Shown here: positions 1 to 8,017 of the stretch, in pieces
How the letters are laid out: the number at the start of each line of letters is the position of its first letter
How positions within the stretch are numbered: the stretch's first letter is position 1
Made by a program: the position numbers and the translations under genes
The notes under the pieces: model-generated
What the model saw: only the letters and a program-made list of their open reading frames with translations
Database searches by the model: none
What the model was told of the DNA's origin: nothing
NCBI GenBank assembly: GCA_016840165.1
Contig: JAEOSU010000097.1
Coordinates: forward strand, 1-60,631
From: Promethearchaeota archaeon
GTDB taxonomy: Archaea; Asgardarchaeota; Lokiarchaeia; Sigyniarchaeales; SOKP01
Length of the DNA stretch: 60,631 bases
Reading direction: 5' to 3'

Positions 1-143
1 TCGATATGATCCACATGATCGATGTGGTCAAAATCATGATCTTGAGCAGATGCTTCTGCTAATATGAAGGAAACAATAGACAGAATCAAACCTCCAATGA
101 ATAAACCTAAGCAAATACTGAAAAAAATGTCATAGATATCCAT
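1..143 (-). CDS. Partial membrane protein with His/Asp-rich segment
   Basis: This gene runs off the left edge. From the ATG at 141-143 it reads about 47 residues: a short N-terminus, a hydrophobic membrane segment (about residues 6-30), then a charged stretch in which Asp and His alternate (DHDFDHIDHVDHI). A membrane segment followed by such a DH-rich run is seen in small NfeD/YqiJ-like membrane proteins with a C-terminal OB fold, but the diagnostic part lies outside the window. The function is therefore not assigned. It lies downstream of, and on the same strand as, the next two small membrane-protein genes. Confidence 0.6.
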   Translation of the reverse strand, partial: MDIYDIFFSICLGLFIGGLILSIVSFILAEASAQDHDFDHIDHVDHI

Positions 144-223
144 CTTTCTTATATCGCCACTATCTTTAAATTTTTAATTTTTACATTTAATTTTTTTCCG
201 ATGAAATCGGTTCTATATTATCC

Positions 224-409
224 TCATAAATTGACTATAAGGAATATTATAAAGATTATACAGGTAATTAAGGCGGTGTTTATTAGAATCGCACGAGCCA
301 GTGAAGCCTTCTTATTAATTTTTTTTTGGAACTTCTTCTCTCTTATATCTTTACCATGAAAATAAATAATTCTCTTATCATCTTCCGATACACTTTCACT
401 CACACTCAT
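224..409 (-). CDS. Small single-pass membrane protein, 61 aa
   Basis: The protein has a charged N-terminal half (about residues 1-38, rich in Lys, Glu and Asp) and one C-terminal membrane helix (about residues 39-60), so it looks like a tail-anchored protein. The start is well supported: on the minus strand a strong Shine-Dalgarno sequence, GGAGGT, lies about 10 bases before the ATG. I do not recognise a family. It lies between two other minus-strand genes for small membrane proteins and may be co-transcribed with them. Confidence 0.7.
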   Translation of the reverse strand: MSVSESVSEDDKRIIYFHGKDIREKKFQKKINKKASLARAILINTALITCIIFIIFLIVNL

Positions 410-564
410 TTCTTTTTACTACCTCCTTTTTTAATAATTAATTTTTTAATTACTTTTCATAAGGTTGGAGTGGGGGGATTAGTGTTTGAAATCTTCCCCC
501 TTATCTCCAAATCGGTTATATCGGCGGTTTCACCCTCTCCTTATGATTAATGTCGATAAAGACT

Positions 565-969
565 TCAATCTAAGGTTAGTTTAGTACCACAATTATGGCA
601 ATATATTGCTCCCTCTTCTCTCTTTACCCCGCAATATTGACAATAACGCGAATTTTCGGGTCTTGATATAAAATCTTCATTAAATTCTTGTACTTTCCTT
701 GGACTGGAATCTTGAACATAATGATTAATATATGGATTTCTCAGAGTTCTCTGATAAGAAACGTTCGCATTTTTTTCTCCATATTGAATATTTCTTTCAT
801 ATGAACCTCTCCGACTAATCGAAGATAAAATAATAGATATCATAACAATTCCGATAATGATCATTATAAACATTGGACTGAAAAACATAAATCTATTATA
901 AAAAAGCATAAAAAATCCAAGAACTACAAGTGCTATAAGGCATCCTAAGCCAGAATTACTTTTTGCCAT
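565..969 (-). CDS. Two-TM protein with C-terminal zinc ribbon
   Basis: The 134-residue protein starts with two adjacent hydrophobic helices (about residues 8-27 and 30-50). A polar linker follows, and the C-terminus is a zinc ribbon with two Cys-x2-Cys knuckles (CQYCG and CHNCG, about residues 110-127). Such membrane-anchored zinc-ribbon proteins are common in archaea, and the ribbon probably faces the cytoplasm. The function is unknown. The ribbon resembles that of the RHH regulator at 8194, but the rest of the two proteins differs. Confidence 0.8.
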   Translation of the reverse strand: MAKSNSGLGCLIALVVLGFFMLFYNRFMFFSPMFIMIIIGIVMISIILSSISRRGSYERNIQYGEKNANVSYQRTLRNPYINHYVQDSSPRKVQEFNEDFISRPENSRYCQYCGVKREEGAIYCHNCGTKLTLD

Positions 970-1072
970 TCTTTTTTTCTTTTTCTATATTTTTATTATA
1001 TTTTCAATATATGTTGATATACAAACATATTTAAAGGTTTCGAACAATATATAAAAGACCAAAATACTGGAG

Positions 1073-1100
1073 GTTTCAAGTCATCTTAGAAGACTTAAAC
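1073..1100. promoter_or_regulatory. Imperfect hairpin between LRR gene and zinc-ribbon gene
   Basis: The left arm GTTTCAAGTC (1073-1082) pairs with GACTTAAAC (1092-1100) apart from one missing base. It lies downstream of the minus-strand LRR gene and upstream of the next minus-strand gene, so it could end the LRR transcript or bind a regulator. No T-tract makes the choice clear. Confidence 0.3.
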
Positions 1101-1241
1101 TAATATATAGATATATATATAATATAGAATAAGATAGATTATTTAAGAAGACTAATACATATAGAGCATCTTCTACTATGATTATAAAATATATGTCCCT
1201 TATTAGTACACCTTAAATTAGGTGAAAAATGCCTAAACTGT

Positions 1242-2141
1242 TTATATCCAATCTGGACATCGATCAAATTTAGTTTTGACTATTCTTTGCTGATCTTCTG
1301 GTAAAGGATTTCCGTACAATCTGACTCTAAGCCCAAAGAATGGCTTAAGTACCTTAATATCCGTGATTTTGTTATGATCCAGGTTTATTTATTCTAAATT
1401 ATCTAATCTTTCGAGTACAGAAACCTTTTGGATCTTATTATAATCGAGATATAATGTAAACAATTCGTGCAAATTACTTAATCCAGAAATCTCTTCAATC
1501 TGATTGTCAGTTAAGGCTAATTCATATAAATTTTTTTGATGCTCCAATCCGCTAATTTTCTTAATTTGATTGAAGGATAAATCCAACCTTCTTAGTTTAT
1601 GCAGATTATCCAAGCCCTCTATTTTAGTGATACAATTGATTGAGAGATCTAATTCATATATCTTTGATAACGTACTTAATCCACTAATTCTCTCAATCTT
1701 ATTACGATTTAGTCTTATTCTTTCTAAATTGGTTAATTGATCAATATTTTCAATCTTGCGTATATCATTAAAGGATAAATCTAAGTCAGTTAGATTGGTT
1801 AAGTTATCAAGGCGTTCTATTGTGGTTATTTTATTAGTGCTAAGATCCAAGTCGTCTAAGCTAAATAAATTTCTCAAGCCCCGAATCTCATAGATTTTAT
1901 TTCCCGAAATACCTAACGCTCTTAGGTTAAAAAGGCTCTCTAAATCCCTGATATCCATGATTTTATTATCGTTTAGGTTAAGGACAGTAAGCTCTTGAAG
2001 GTCAGTTAATCCCTTAATGTCATCCATATCCTCAATTCCCATATTTTGAAGGTCTAAGCTATAGGTATATGATTCTCCTTTTATGAATATGTTTTTTTCC
2101 TTCTCAACCTTTATTTCTTTTCCCTTATATCGCACACTCAT
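1242..2141 (-). pseudogene. SDS22-type leucine-rich repeat protein with in-frame TAA
   Basis: From the ATG at 2139-2141 the frame gives about ten 22-residue leucine-rich repeats of the pattern LxxLDLSxNxIxxIxGL, the SDS22/U2A-prime type, which form a solenoid for protein binding. Translation stops at a TAA at 1389-1391, in the middle of a repeat. Directly after that stop the same frame continues (INLDHNKITDI), completes the repeat, and adds a cap-like tail (GNPLPEDQQRIV) before a second TAA at 1242-1244. The full reading frame would be 299 codons. The stop is one substitution away from GAA, AAA or CAA, which would fit the variable position it occupies. It is a recent nonsense mutation, a strain polymorphism or an assembly error. 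The truncated 250-residue product could still fold but would lack its cap. There is no signal peptide, so the protein is cytosolic. Confidence 0.8.
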
Positions 2142-2415
2142 AATATTTTATTGATATTAGTAAAAAATAAATCTATACAGAATATATAATTTTGAAATTA
2201 TAATCCATTTTTTCATAAAATAATTACTAGTTTTCTAACAATATTTTGATAATAGACCTGACATAAAAATGTTTAATATAGAATCTTATATATTCTCATG
2301 ATCAAGTTTTTATGTCCATAGTCCTAATATATAATAACCTCAATATTTATTAATATATTATTATATATCCCAATTGATAATTAATTCTTGAATATTATTA
2401 AATTCTTTAAAAAGT

Positions 2416-2422
2416 AGAGGTG
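2416..2422 (+). promoter_or_regulatory. Ribosome binding site deciding start at 2432
   Basis: GAGGTGG lies about 9 bases before the ATG at 2432 and overlaps the alternative GTG at 2420. The ATG is therefore the better start for the RHH protein. Confidence 0.6.
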
Positions 2423-2431
2423 GTAGATGAT

Positions 2432-3175
2432 ATGGTGAATGAAAATGGCAATGATACAGATGATAAATCGAATAAAAATGATTCTAAAGAATCCGAAATA
2501 AAAGAAAAAAGTATATTTGTGAAAGTATCTGAAGAAACAAGAGATATTATCGATAAATATAAGGATGAAGGAGTGACTATATCCAATTTCATCCAGAATT
2601 CAATTAAGATGTATGATGAATATAACTCAATGGCCCCTGAAGTGCACGGCATCATTACAAAATATAAAGAAGAAAATGAGAGTCTGGTTTCATTTTTGGA
2701 AAAAGCAATTAAATTTTATGGTGAACAAAAATTACTTGATCGGGATCTCTGGGTTCGCGCACGAGATGAGATGAAGATGATGCTCATCGGAAAAACTACC
2801 TTTAACCAACTCATCGCTGCGGCAGAAAGTCCTGAGGATGCAAGGCATAAACCTCAAAAAAAGAACGTGGCATTTGATCTTATCTTATGGTATACAGGAA
2901 AACCATTGCAAAGTCTTTCACCCGCCGAAATTATTAATACTATACAAAAAATGTGGGTTGTTGCTAATTATTTCTATGCTATTGATGTAAAGCAGGATAA
3001 TGATGAATTTTTTCTTCTTTTTAAGCATCGACAAGATAGAAGATTTTCAAAATATTGGCTAGGATATTTTATTAGGCTTTTCAGCAGTGAGGCTCTCCCA
3101 TTTAAATGTATCGTGGAAGGGCAAGCGTTCGATGAGACCCTTTCGATGAATATCAAGGTTGCTTATGAAAAGTAA
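2432..3175 (+). CDS. RHH-like domain protein with C-terminal globular domain
   Basis: After an acidic, Lys/Asp-rich N-terminal tail (about residues 1-26) comes a segment of the form beta strand (SIFVKVSEE) followed by two helices, which resembles a ribbon-helix-helix DNA-binding unit. A partial second copy of the helical part seems to follow (ITKYKEENESLVSFLEKAI). The last 150 residues form an unrecognised alpha/beta domain rich in aromatic residues, possibly a sensor. The ATG at 2432 is preferred over a GTG at 2420. The gene converges on the small gene that ends at 3178. A transcription regulator is likely but not shown. Confidence 0.7.
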   Translation: MVNENGNDTDDKSNKNDSKESEIKEKSIFVKVSEETRDIIDKYKDEGVTISNFIQNSIKMYDEYNSMAPEVHGIITKYKEENESLVSFLEKAIKFYGEQKLLDRDLWVRARDEMKMMLIGKTTFNQLIAAAESPEDARHKPQKKNVAFDLILWYTGKPLQSLSPAEIINTIQKMWVVANYFYAIDVKQDNDEFFLLFKHRQDRRFSKYWLGYFIRLFSSEALPFKCIVEGQAFDETLSMNIKVAYEK

Positions 3176-3177
3176 TC

Positions 3178-3450
3178 TCAACTTTGGCCTATTGCAAATT
3201 CTTTATGGGTTGATTTGGAAATAACTTCATCTAACTCTATATTATTGATATTATCATAGTAAAAGGTAGTTAAATCACCATTACACTCCTTCATTATTTT
3301 CAACTCTATGCCTCTATTGAATAAGATAAAATCATAATTATTACTCTTCAACTCTAAAAGAAATCTTATAAGTTCTGCTTCAGTTATCCATAATCTTAGC
3401 TTTTCACATCCATTATATGATAATGTAATATAATACAATTTGTCTAGCAT
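3178..3450 (-). CDS. Small hypothetical protein, 90 aa
   Basis: The protein is soluble and mixed alpha/beta, with no motif that I recognise. Its stop lies two bases from the stop of the convergent RHH gene. No clear Shine-Dalgarno sequence precedes the ATG, so it may be leaderless. It is kept because it fills an otherwise empty interval and has the composition of neighbouring proteins. Confidence 0.55.
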   Translation of the reverse strand: MLDKLYYITLSYNGCEKLRLWITEAELIRFLLELKSNNYDFILFNRGIELKIMKECNGDLTTFYYDNINNIELDEVISKSTHKEFAIGQS

Positions 3451-3610
3451 ATCGTAGAGATGTTGTAATGAAACTTTTTAAAGTAAAATATATTTTAATT
3501 GTTTTCTTAAAAATTAAAACTGATAAGTTGTATTTTCGAATAGACCTAAAAGAATAATTATTTATTCTCTAATTTTCATTTTATTCCTAAAAAAGGATGG
3601 TTTTTAATTA

Positions 3611-3964
3611 ATGACTAAAAATAAAGATTATTATGAAATACTTGGTATATCGAAAGATGCTGATCAAAAAGAGATAAAATTAGCATATAGAAAGCTAGCG
3701 AAAAAGTACCATCCTGATTTAAATCATAAAGATAAAAATGCTAAGGAGAAATTTATCGAGTTAAAAGAGGCATATGATACGCTTATTGATCCTATAAAGC
3801 GCAAAATCTATGACCAAGCAGGTTATGATCCTCGAAACATAGATCTAAATGATATATTTCATAAGTATGATTTTATTACCATTAGAGAAATATTGCAGCA
3901 GATATTTAGCGCAAATAGACAAAAACCTCAATATAAACCTCCTCCTGAAGGAATGTACATTTAA
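3611..3964 (+). CDS. J-domain protein (DnaJ-like co-chaperone), 117 aa
   Basis: Residues 5-70 form a complete J domain: DYYEILGI at the start, the basic helix II with [11 protein letters not shown], the catalytic HPD tripeptide at residues 34-36, and a helix III/IV region ending [12 protein letters not shown] domains stimulate the ATPase of Hsp70 (DnaK). The protein lacks the Gly/Phe, zinc-finger and C-terminal client domains of full DnaJ and has only about 45 further residues ending KPPPEGMYI. It is a stand-alone J protein that must take its specificity from that short tail. AAAAGGATGG upstream is a possible ribosome site. A decayed copy of its 3-prime end lies at 5377-5488. Confidence 0.9.
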   Translation: MTKNKDYYEILGISKDADQKEIKLAYRKLAKKYHPDLNHKDKNAKEKFIELKEAYDTLIDPIKRKIYDQAGYDPRNIDLNDIFHKYDFITIREILQQIFSANRQKPQYKPPPEGMYI

Positions 3965-4042
3965 GATTAAAAAAATTAAAAATCCAAAATTCTCTTTTTC
4001 TTTGAGAATAATTAGTTTCATCTCTAACCATAAGTAGCTTGG
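3932..4042 (+). repeat. Direct repeat copy 1: end of J-protein gene plus downstream DNA
   Basis: This stretch covers the last ten codons of the J-protein gene and about 78 bases after it. It matches 5377-5488 base for base over most of its length, for example around AAACCTCC and CCAAAATTCTCT versus CTAAAATTCTCT. The two copies lie in the same orientation on either side of the archaeosortase gene pair. Confidence 0.8.
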
Positions 4043-4058
4043 TGCTTTTCGTTCTATA

Positions 4059-4985
4059 TTAAATATAATAGTACATTTTTCGTTCAACTTTTTCTGAAGA
4101 CACCCATTTCACATCTACAAGGATACGTAATATGTTCTCAATCAAATCTTCTGAAATTTTCTCTTGGTCATCAAACAATCTATTCTTAATGGCTTTAGTA
4201 GTATATCTCTTTTTATTTTTATTTAAAAATTGCATTAAACGAAAATCAATGTCATTTATTTTGATGAAATATAAATCCATCCCCTTATCTTTAAATGCTT
4301 GTCTAACCTTGCGATAATCTTCTCTTTCACCTTTATGTTTTTTATCATAAATAATTTCTAAAATGCGCTTTCCTGAGAGCTGCATAATTATAAGGTTAGT
4401 TGTATAATAAATTGAGAGAAACCATTCAGGGATATATAGGCTACAGAATAAAAATATAATGATATGAAATATTATAGTAATGGCTAACATCTCATCAGAA
4501 TCATGGATGACGCTCCACGCAAATCCACGGTAATACAAATAGTTCTGTATAGTTGCTCGAAACACATTATAAAGATAGATGAGTGAAATAGCAATAATTA
4601 TCGCTATTGATTTTCTCCAAATGATATCTTGTTTAGTTTGTAGGGTTTTTGAATGTGGTGTAAAAATAATTACAGCTATAAAAAGACTCATCGCCAAAAA
4701 TCCAGTGCATCCGTTATTTATATATGTTAAAGATTCAGAGGGAGTGGCAATATACCAAGGAGAAGGATAGATTGGTCTATACCATGCAAAAGCGCCCAGA
4801 TTAAAAAATAGGTTTAAAAAAAAAACTACATGTTTCGCAAATAATTCTTGCAACCAAACAATTTCGACGTTCTCAACAAATTGAAGGAGTAAAGGCACAG
4901 ATATTATTAAACCCAAAGGAAATAAAATTAGAGCTAAATTGGAAAAGCTATACTTTCTTCCTCTAAATCTAATTTCTAATCTCAT
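4059..4985 (-). CDS. Archaeosortase/exosortase-family protein with C-terminal cytosolic domain
   Basis: The first 200 residues are a polytopic membrane protein with the exosortase/archaeosortase catalytic set in order: Cys93 in NNGCTGF, Arg143 in YNVFRATI, and His161 in VIHDSDE. Members of this family are membrane cysteine transpeptidases that cut C-terminal sorting signals and attach the protein to a lipid or other anchor. Here about 100 extra residues (about 208-308) follow the last helix. They are charged and helical, with the look of a winged-helix domain, and are not part of the usual family. The small two-TM gene at 4998-5234 lies 12 bases upstream on the same strand and is probably co-transcribed. 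The substrate is not identified in the window. Confidence 0.85.
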   Translation of the reverse strand: MRLEIRFRGRKYSFSNLALILFPLGLIISVPLLLQFVENVEIVWLQELFAKHVVFFLNLFFNLGAFAWYRPIYPSPWYIATPSESLTYINNGCTGFLAMSLFIAVIIFTPHSKTLQTKQDIIWRKSIAIIIAISLIYLYNVFRATIQNYLYYRGFAWSVIHDSDEMLAITIIFHIIIFLFCSLYIPEWFLSIYYTTNLIIMQLSGKRILEIIYDKKHKGEREDYRKVRQAFKDKGMDLYFIKINDIDFRLMQFLNKNKKRYTTKAIKNRLFDDQEKISEDLIENILRILVDVKWVSSEKVERKMYYYI

Positions 4986-4997
4986 AATCTCTACTTC

Positions 4998-5234
4998 TTA
5001 GTTATTAGTCTCATTTAATTTCTTCTCTTTTTCCGATGCTTTTTTTAACCAAAAATGGAATCGATCTAAGTATACATAATTAAGTATTACAAGTAATGGA
5101 ATAAGTATAATTCCAAGAAAAAGTCTACTCTCCGATGTCATTGAAGTAATCGTGAGCCCGATGATAAAGGCGAATATTAGATTCAAAGAGAGAAATAACC
5201 AAAATATCAATTTTTTAATGAATAGCTGTTGCAT
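4998..5234 (-). CDS. Small two-TM protein, partner of archaeosortase
   Basis: The 78-residue protein has two membrane helices (about residues 8-29 and 37-56) and a short Lys/Glu-rich C-terminal tail. It starts just upstream of the archaeosortase gene, with a 12-base gap, so the two form an operon and may form a complex. No family is recognised. Confidence 0.75.
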   Translation of the reverse strand: MQQLFIKKLIFWLFLSLNLIFAFIIGLTITSMTSESRLFLGIILIPLLVILNYVYLDRFHFWLKKASEKEKKLNETNN

Positions 5235-5341
5235 GGTATTTCAATTTATAATAACATTGGGGATATTTTAAATAAAGTATATGAGAAGAAATTACAAGTT
5301 TAAATTAAAATTTAACTTCGAAAAGAAATTAATATCAAGAA

Positions 5342-5488
5342 TAAAAAAGGATGTGTTTATTTGATAATACTCAAATTATAAACCTCCACCTAAAAGTATG
5401 TATATTTACATATTTAAAAATTAAAAATCTAAAATTCTCTGTTTCTTTAAGAATCATTAGTTCCATGTCTAAGCGTAAGTAAAATGGT
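5342..5488 (+). pseudogene. Remnant of a second J-protein gene (internal deletion)
   Basis: Bases 5377-5488 match 3932-4042, that is the last codons of the J-protein gene and the DNA after it. In the matching frame the copy reads KPPPKSMYIYI where the gene reads KPPPEGMYI followed by stop. Just before this, TAAAAAAGGATG at 5342-5353 matches the ribosome-site region at 3588-3599. The copy therefore seems to keep both ends of the gene but to have lost the whole J domain. The upstream match is short and less certain. Confidence 0.65.
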
Positions 5489-5669
5489 ATGGTATGAGAT
5501 ACCTAATTTGGCGTAAAAATTACACTGTAATTTCTTTTTTTATCGCATATCCATACCTTTTACTTACTTGTTTTACTATATAACTTTTATTTATAAATCT
5601 ACTGCAGAATATTCGTAGTGTTTAAATAGTATTATTTAGAAATAAATATAATTAGCTGTTTACGCCAAA
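5475..5669. repeat. Nested inverted repeats, possible small non-autonomous element
   Basis: Three inverted repeats are visible. GTAAGTAAAATGGTATGG (5475-5492) pairs with CCATACCTTTTACTTAC (5551-5567) with one unpaired base. TTTGGCGTAAA (5507-5517) pairs exactly with TTTACGCCAAA (5659-5669). AAATTAC (5517-5523) pairs with GTAATTT (5527-5533). The outer 11-base pair could be the ends of a 163-bp MITE-like element, but no target-site duplication is clear. Confidence 0.45.
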
Positions 5670-5781
5670 ATAGTTATTATCAAATCGAATTGTACCATTA
5701 GGGTATGGTGCGGCGATATTTTCCACTATAGATCATATCAGGCTTGAATCCAGGGCATATCAAGCTAAAAAAATAGGTTTT

Positions 5782-6276
5782 TTATAAATAAGGTAAATCT
5801 GTCTTAATTTCAAAAATATTATTTGTGAGTTTAATTAGTTTATGGAAGTCATCTTTTGGTATCTGTAAAGTTTCAGTATTGATATTCGGATGGCAGCAAA
5901 TTAACTCTGAGTTCCAGATCTTCTGTTCAATCCAGAAGATAACCTTGTTTTCTTTATCATTAATCAAACCTAAAGGTGATACCGCACCAGGAGTAAGTTC
6001 TAGTACCTCCGCTAAGTCTTCTTCATCCGCAAACCGAACTTTTGGAGCGGAGATCATTCTTCGAAAATCTTTTAAGTCCAAACTTTTATCATATGGAATA
6101 GTAACTAAATATAATTGTCCAGATTTCTTATTTTTAAGCACCAAATTCTTACAATGGGATCCTGAGATATGAGCACTATGAAGTTTTGCTTCAGGAACGG
6201 TAAAGACAGCAGGGTGGGTAAATAACTTATACTTAATTTCATTAGTTTCTAACCAATTCTCTAATTTCTTATCCAT
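5782..6276 (-). CDS. YbaK/ProX-type aminoacyl-tRNA deacylase
   Basis: The 164-residue protein is a single YbaK/aminoacyl-tRNA editing domain of the PrdX/ProXp type. Visible family features are an N-terminal helix with FTHPAVFTVPEA, the KNLVLKNKKSGQLYLV strand pair, the conserved Lys and Asp in PYDKSLDLKDF, and the TPGAVSPLGL loop near residue 95. These free-standing proteins remove mischarged amino acids, for example Ala from tRNA-Pro. The exact substrate cannot be told from sequence. The gene is monocistronic and divergent from the acyltransferase fusion at 6431. Confidence 0.88.
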   Translation of the reverse strand: MDKKLENWLETNEIKYKLFTHPAVFTVPEAKLHSAHISGSHCKNLVLKNKKSGQLYLVTIPYDKSLDLKDFRRMISAPKVRFADEEDLAEVLELTPGAVSPLGLINDKENKVIFWIEQKIWNSELICCHPNINTETLQIPKDDFHKLIKLTNNIFEIKTDLPYL

Positions 6277-6430
6277 TTTCTTATCTAAGTAGTTATAGAC
6301 TTATAGAATTATAAATGTTTTAAGTTAGTTTTTTAGAAAGTAGAAATTATATTCAATTTTTTTATATGATAAAACATAATCCATATTGGTATTCCAATAG
6401 ATTAAATTATAATTCTTAAAGTGAGGAAAT

Positions 6431-7639
6431 TTGGCTTGGCAAATTATATTTAATGTATCTTTTTTAATTTTAGGATATCTTCTTGGATCTGTGAATCCTG
6501 GTTATCTTTTTGGAAAATTGAAAGGAATTGATATAAGACAAGTTGGAACTAAAAACGCTGGAACATCAAACACTTTTCGAGTTCTAGGTATAGGATATGC
6601 AATTCCTACGGCACTATACGACACTCTAAAAGGAGTGATAATCGTGCTTGTAGCCTTAACTCTTGGAATTGATCCCTTCTTTGCCCATCTTAGCGGGCTT
6701 TTGGCCGTTTTAGGGCACATTTTTCCTTTCTATTTAAAGTTCCATGGGGGTCAAGGAGTAGCTACGGCAACTGGATTAATGCTTTATTATCTCTTAAATT
6801 ACATTGTTATAAATCCATTCTTTCTCTTGATTATGCCATATTTACTTTTAATTGTACTTGTTTTTTGGTATATTTCAAGACGCGGAAATCTGTTAGGAGT
6901 AATGGTTCCTCCGGTTCTTGCTTATGCCGTTTGGATTAATTATCCATTACATATAGAAAATCTATTTTTTACGATTCTCTTGGCTCAAATCACAATAATT
7001 GGAATATATAATATTATTAATCGCAAATTAATTGCAATAGACGATGAGGATTTTCAAGCTCGCTGGTGGCGAGTAGCAACACGACCCTTTTCCTTCTTAT
7101 TTATCATCTTCTTTCTAATATTTGGTCAATTTACTGCCTTATTTATCATCGGAATTGTCGCATGTGTATTTATTTTTTTAGACATTCTTCGCATCTTTCA
7201 TGAAAAATCAGATAGTCTTATGACTGAAAAAACAGAAAAAATCTATAGAAAGGAGGAAAAGAAAACCTTTTCCTCGATGACTACCTTTCTTGTGGCGATC
7301 TTTATTTCGGTCCTTTTGTTTGAGAAAAATATCGCAATCGCATCAACCGTTTTTCTCATTTTTGGCGATACATTTGGAAAAATATTTGGACTGGCATTCG
7401 GGAAGAGATGGATTATTAAAAATAAAAAGTCCGTTGAGGGAACTCTTGCGTATTTAGGATGTATGCTAATTTTTGGTTATATTCTCTATACATCTCTTGA
7501 TATTTCTCTCTGGATTCTAATAATAGGATGTTTAGCAGCACCGGCAGTAGAGTTATTATCTATGGGAGTGAATGATAATCTCACCGTTCCTATAATAAGC
7601 GGGGCCATTATGACTGTAGCATTATTTTTAGGAATTTGA
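6431..7639 (+). CDS. plsY: PlsY acyltransferase fused to dolichol-kinase/CTP-transferase-like domain
   Basis: Residues 1-200 carry the three PlsY motifs: GSVNPGYLFGKLKGID with GTKNAGTSN (about 19-47), DTLKGVI (64-70), and GHIFPFYLKFHGGQGVAT (95-112, with Gln where bacterial PlsY usually has Lys in GGKG). PlsY transfers an acyl group from acyl-phosphate to position 1 of glycerol 3-phosphate. Residues 280-402 are a second polytopic domain like the SEC59/DGK1/VTE5 family of CTP-dependent lipid kinases, with FGDTFGKIFGLAFG (311-324), KKSVEGT (332-338) and a final DNLTVPI. The start is a TTG with GTGAGG just upstream; no ATG is available. A bacterial-type step joined to a lipid kinase in an archaeon is unusual. 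Both activities are inferred from motifs. Confidence 0.85.
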   Translation: MAWQIIFNVSFLILGYLLGSVNPGYLFGKLKGIDIRQVGTKNAGTSNTFRVLGIGYAIPTALYDTLKGVIIVLVALTLGIDPFFAHLSGLLAVLGHIFPFYLKFHGGQGVATATGLMLYYLLNYIVINPFFLLIMPYLLLIVLVFWYISRRGNLLGVMVPPVLAYAVWINYPLHIENLFFTILLAQITIIGIYNIINRKLIAIDDEDFQARWWRVATRPFSFLFIIFFLIFGQFTALFIIGIVACVFIFLDILRIFHEKSDSLMTEKTEKIYRKEEKKTFSSMTTFLVAIFISVLLFEKNIAIASTVFLIFGDTFGKIFGLAFGKRWIIKNKKSVEGTLAYLGCMLIFGYILYTSLDISLWILIIGCLAAPAVELLSMGVNDNLTVPIISGAIMTVALFLGI

Positions 7640-7925
7640 AAATTGATAAATTAATTGTTAAATCATAAATTTAAGAGTTATTTTTTGATTTCGTCTTTTT
7701 AGAAAAAATACACAAATACACACTCAATTTTTTTGTCATGCAACCAGTGTGTATTCACAACAAGATAGGCTTAGAAACCTTCAAAACATTAAAGACACTA
7801 TTTCTGATCAAAATTTTAGATCGAAACATTTATAAATGAATACACAATTATGATACATAACTACACAACAAAAAAAATGATAAAAAATGAGATATAAAAA
7901 ATTAGATAGGAAGGAAGAAATAATT

Positions 7926-7967
7926 ATGAAAAGTGCGATTGAAGGATACCACTCCTGCTTTCGCTAA
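7926..7967 (+). CDS. Possible 13-residue leader peptide
   Basis: The ORF ATG to TAA encodes MKSAIEGYHSCFR. It is preceded by a strong purine-rich site GGAAGGAAG eight bases upstream and followed by a T-rich tract. It could be a leader peptide or a chance ORF. Confidence 0.25.
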   Translation: MKSAIEGYHSCFR

Positions 7968-7970
7968 AAA

Positions 7971-7991
7971 TATTTTATTTTTATTTTTTTT
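7971..7991 (+). terminator. T-rich terminator-like tract
   Basis: A run of T broken only by single A residues follows the 13-codon ORF, as in archaeal intrinsic terminators, which need T-tracts but no hairpin. Confidence 0.4.
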
Positions 7992-8017
7992 AAAAATGAT
8001 TTATGGAGGAAAAGAGT

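Larger units (their letters stand above)
5235..5781. other. Intergenic region, 547 bp, with gene remnant and inverted repeats
   Basis: The interval lies between the starts of the archaeosortase operon and the end of the deacylase gene. It holds a decayed copy of the J-protein gene (about 5342-5488) and a set of inverted repeats (5475-5669). No intact ORF or tRNA is seen. Confidence 0.7.

Noticed and set aside
326..550. 74-codon plus-strand ORF near the left edge
   Set aside because: It overlaps antisense with the 61-residue gene, which has a strong ribosome site, and resembles no protein.
1389..1391. Programmed readthrough or recoding of the TAA in the LRR gene
   Set aside because: Known archaeal recoding uses TAG (pyrrolysine) or TGA (selenocysteine), and no SECIS-like or stimulatory structure was seen; mutation or error is simpler.
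5700..5765. Possible tRNA, because of a T-arm-like GGCTTGAATCC
   Set aside because: The loop reads TTGAATC, not TTCRANY, and no 7-bp acceptor stem can be paired.
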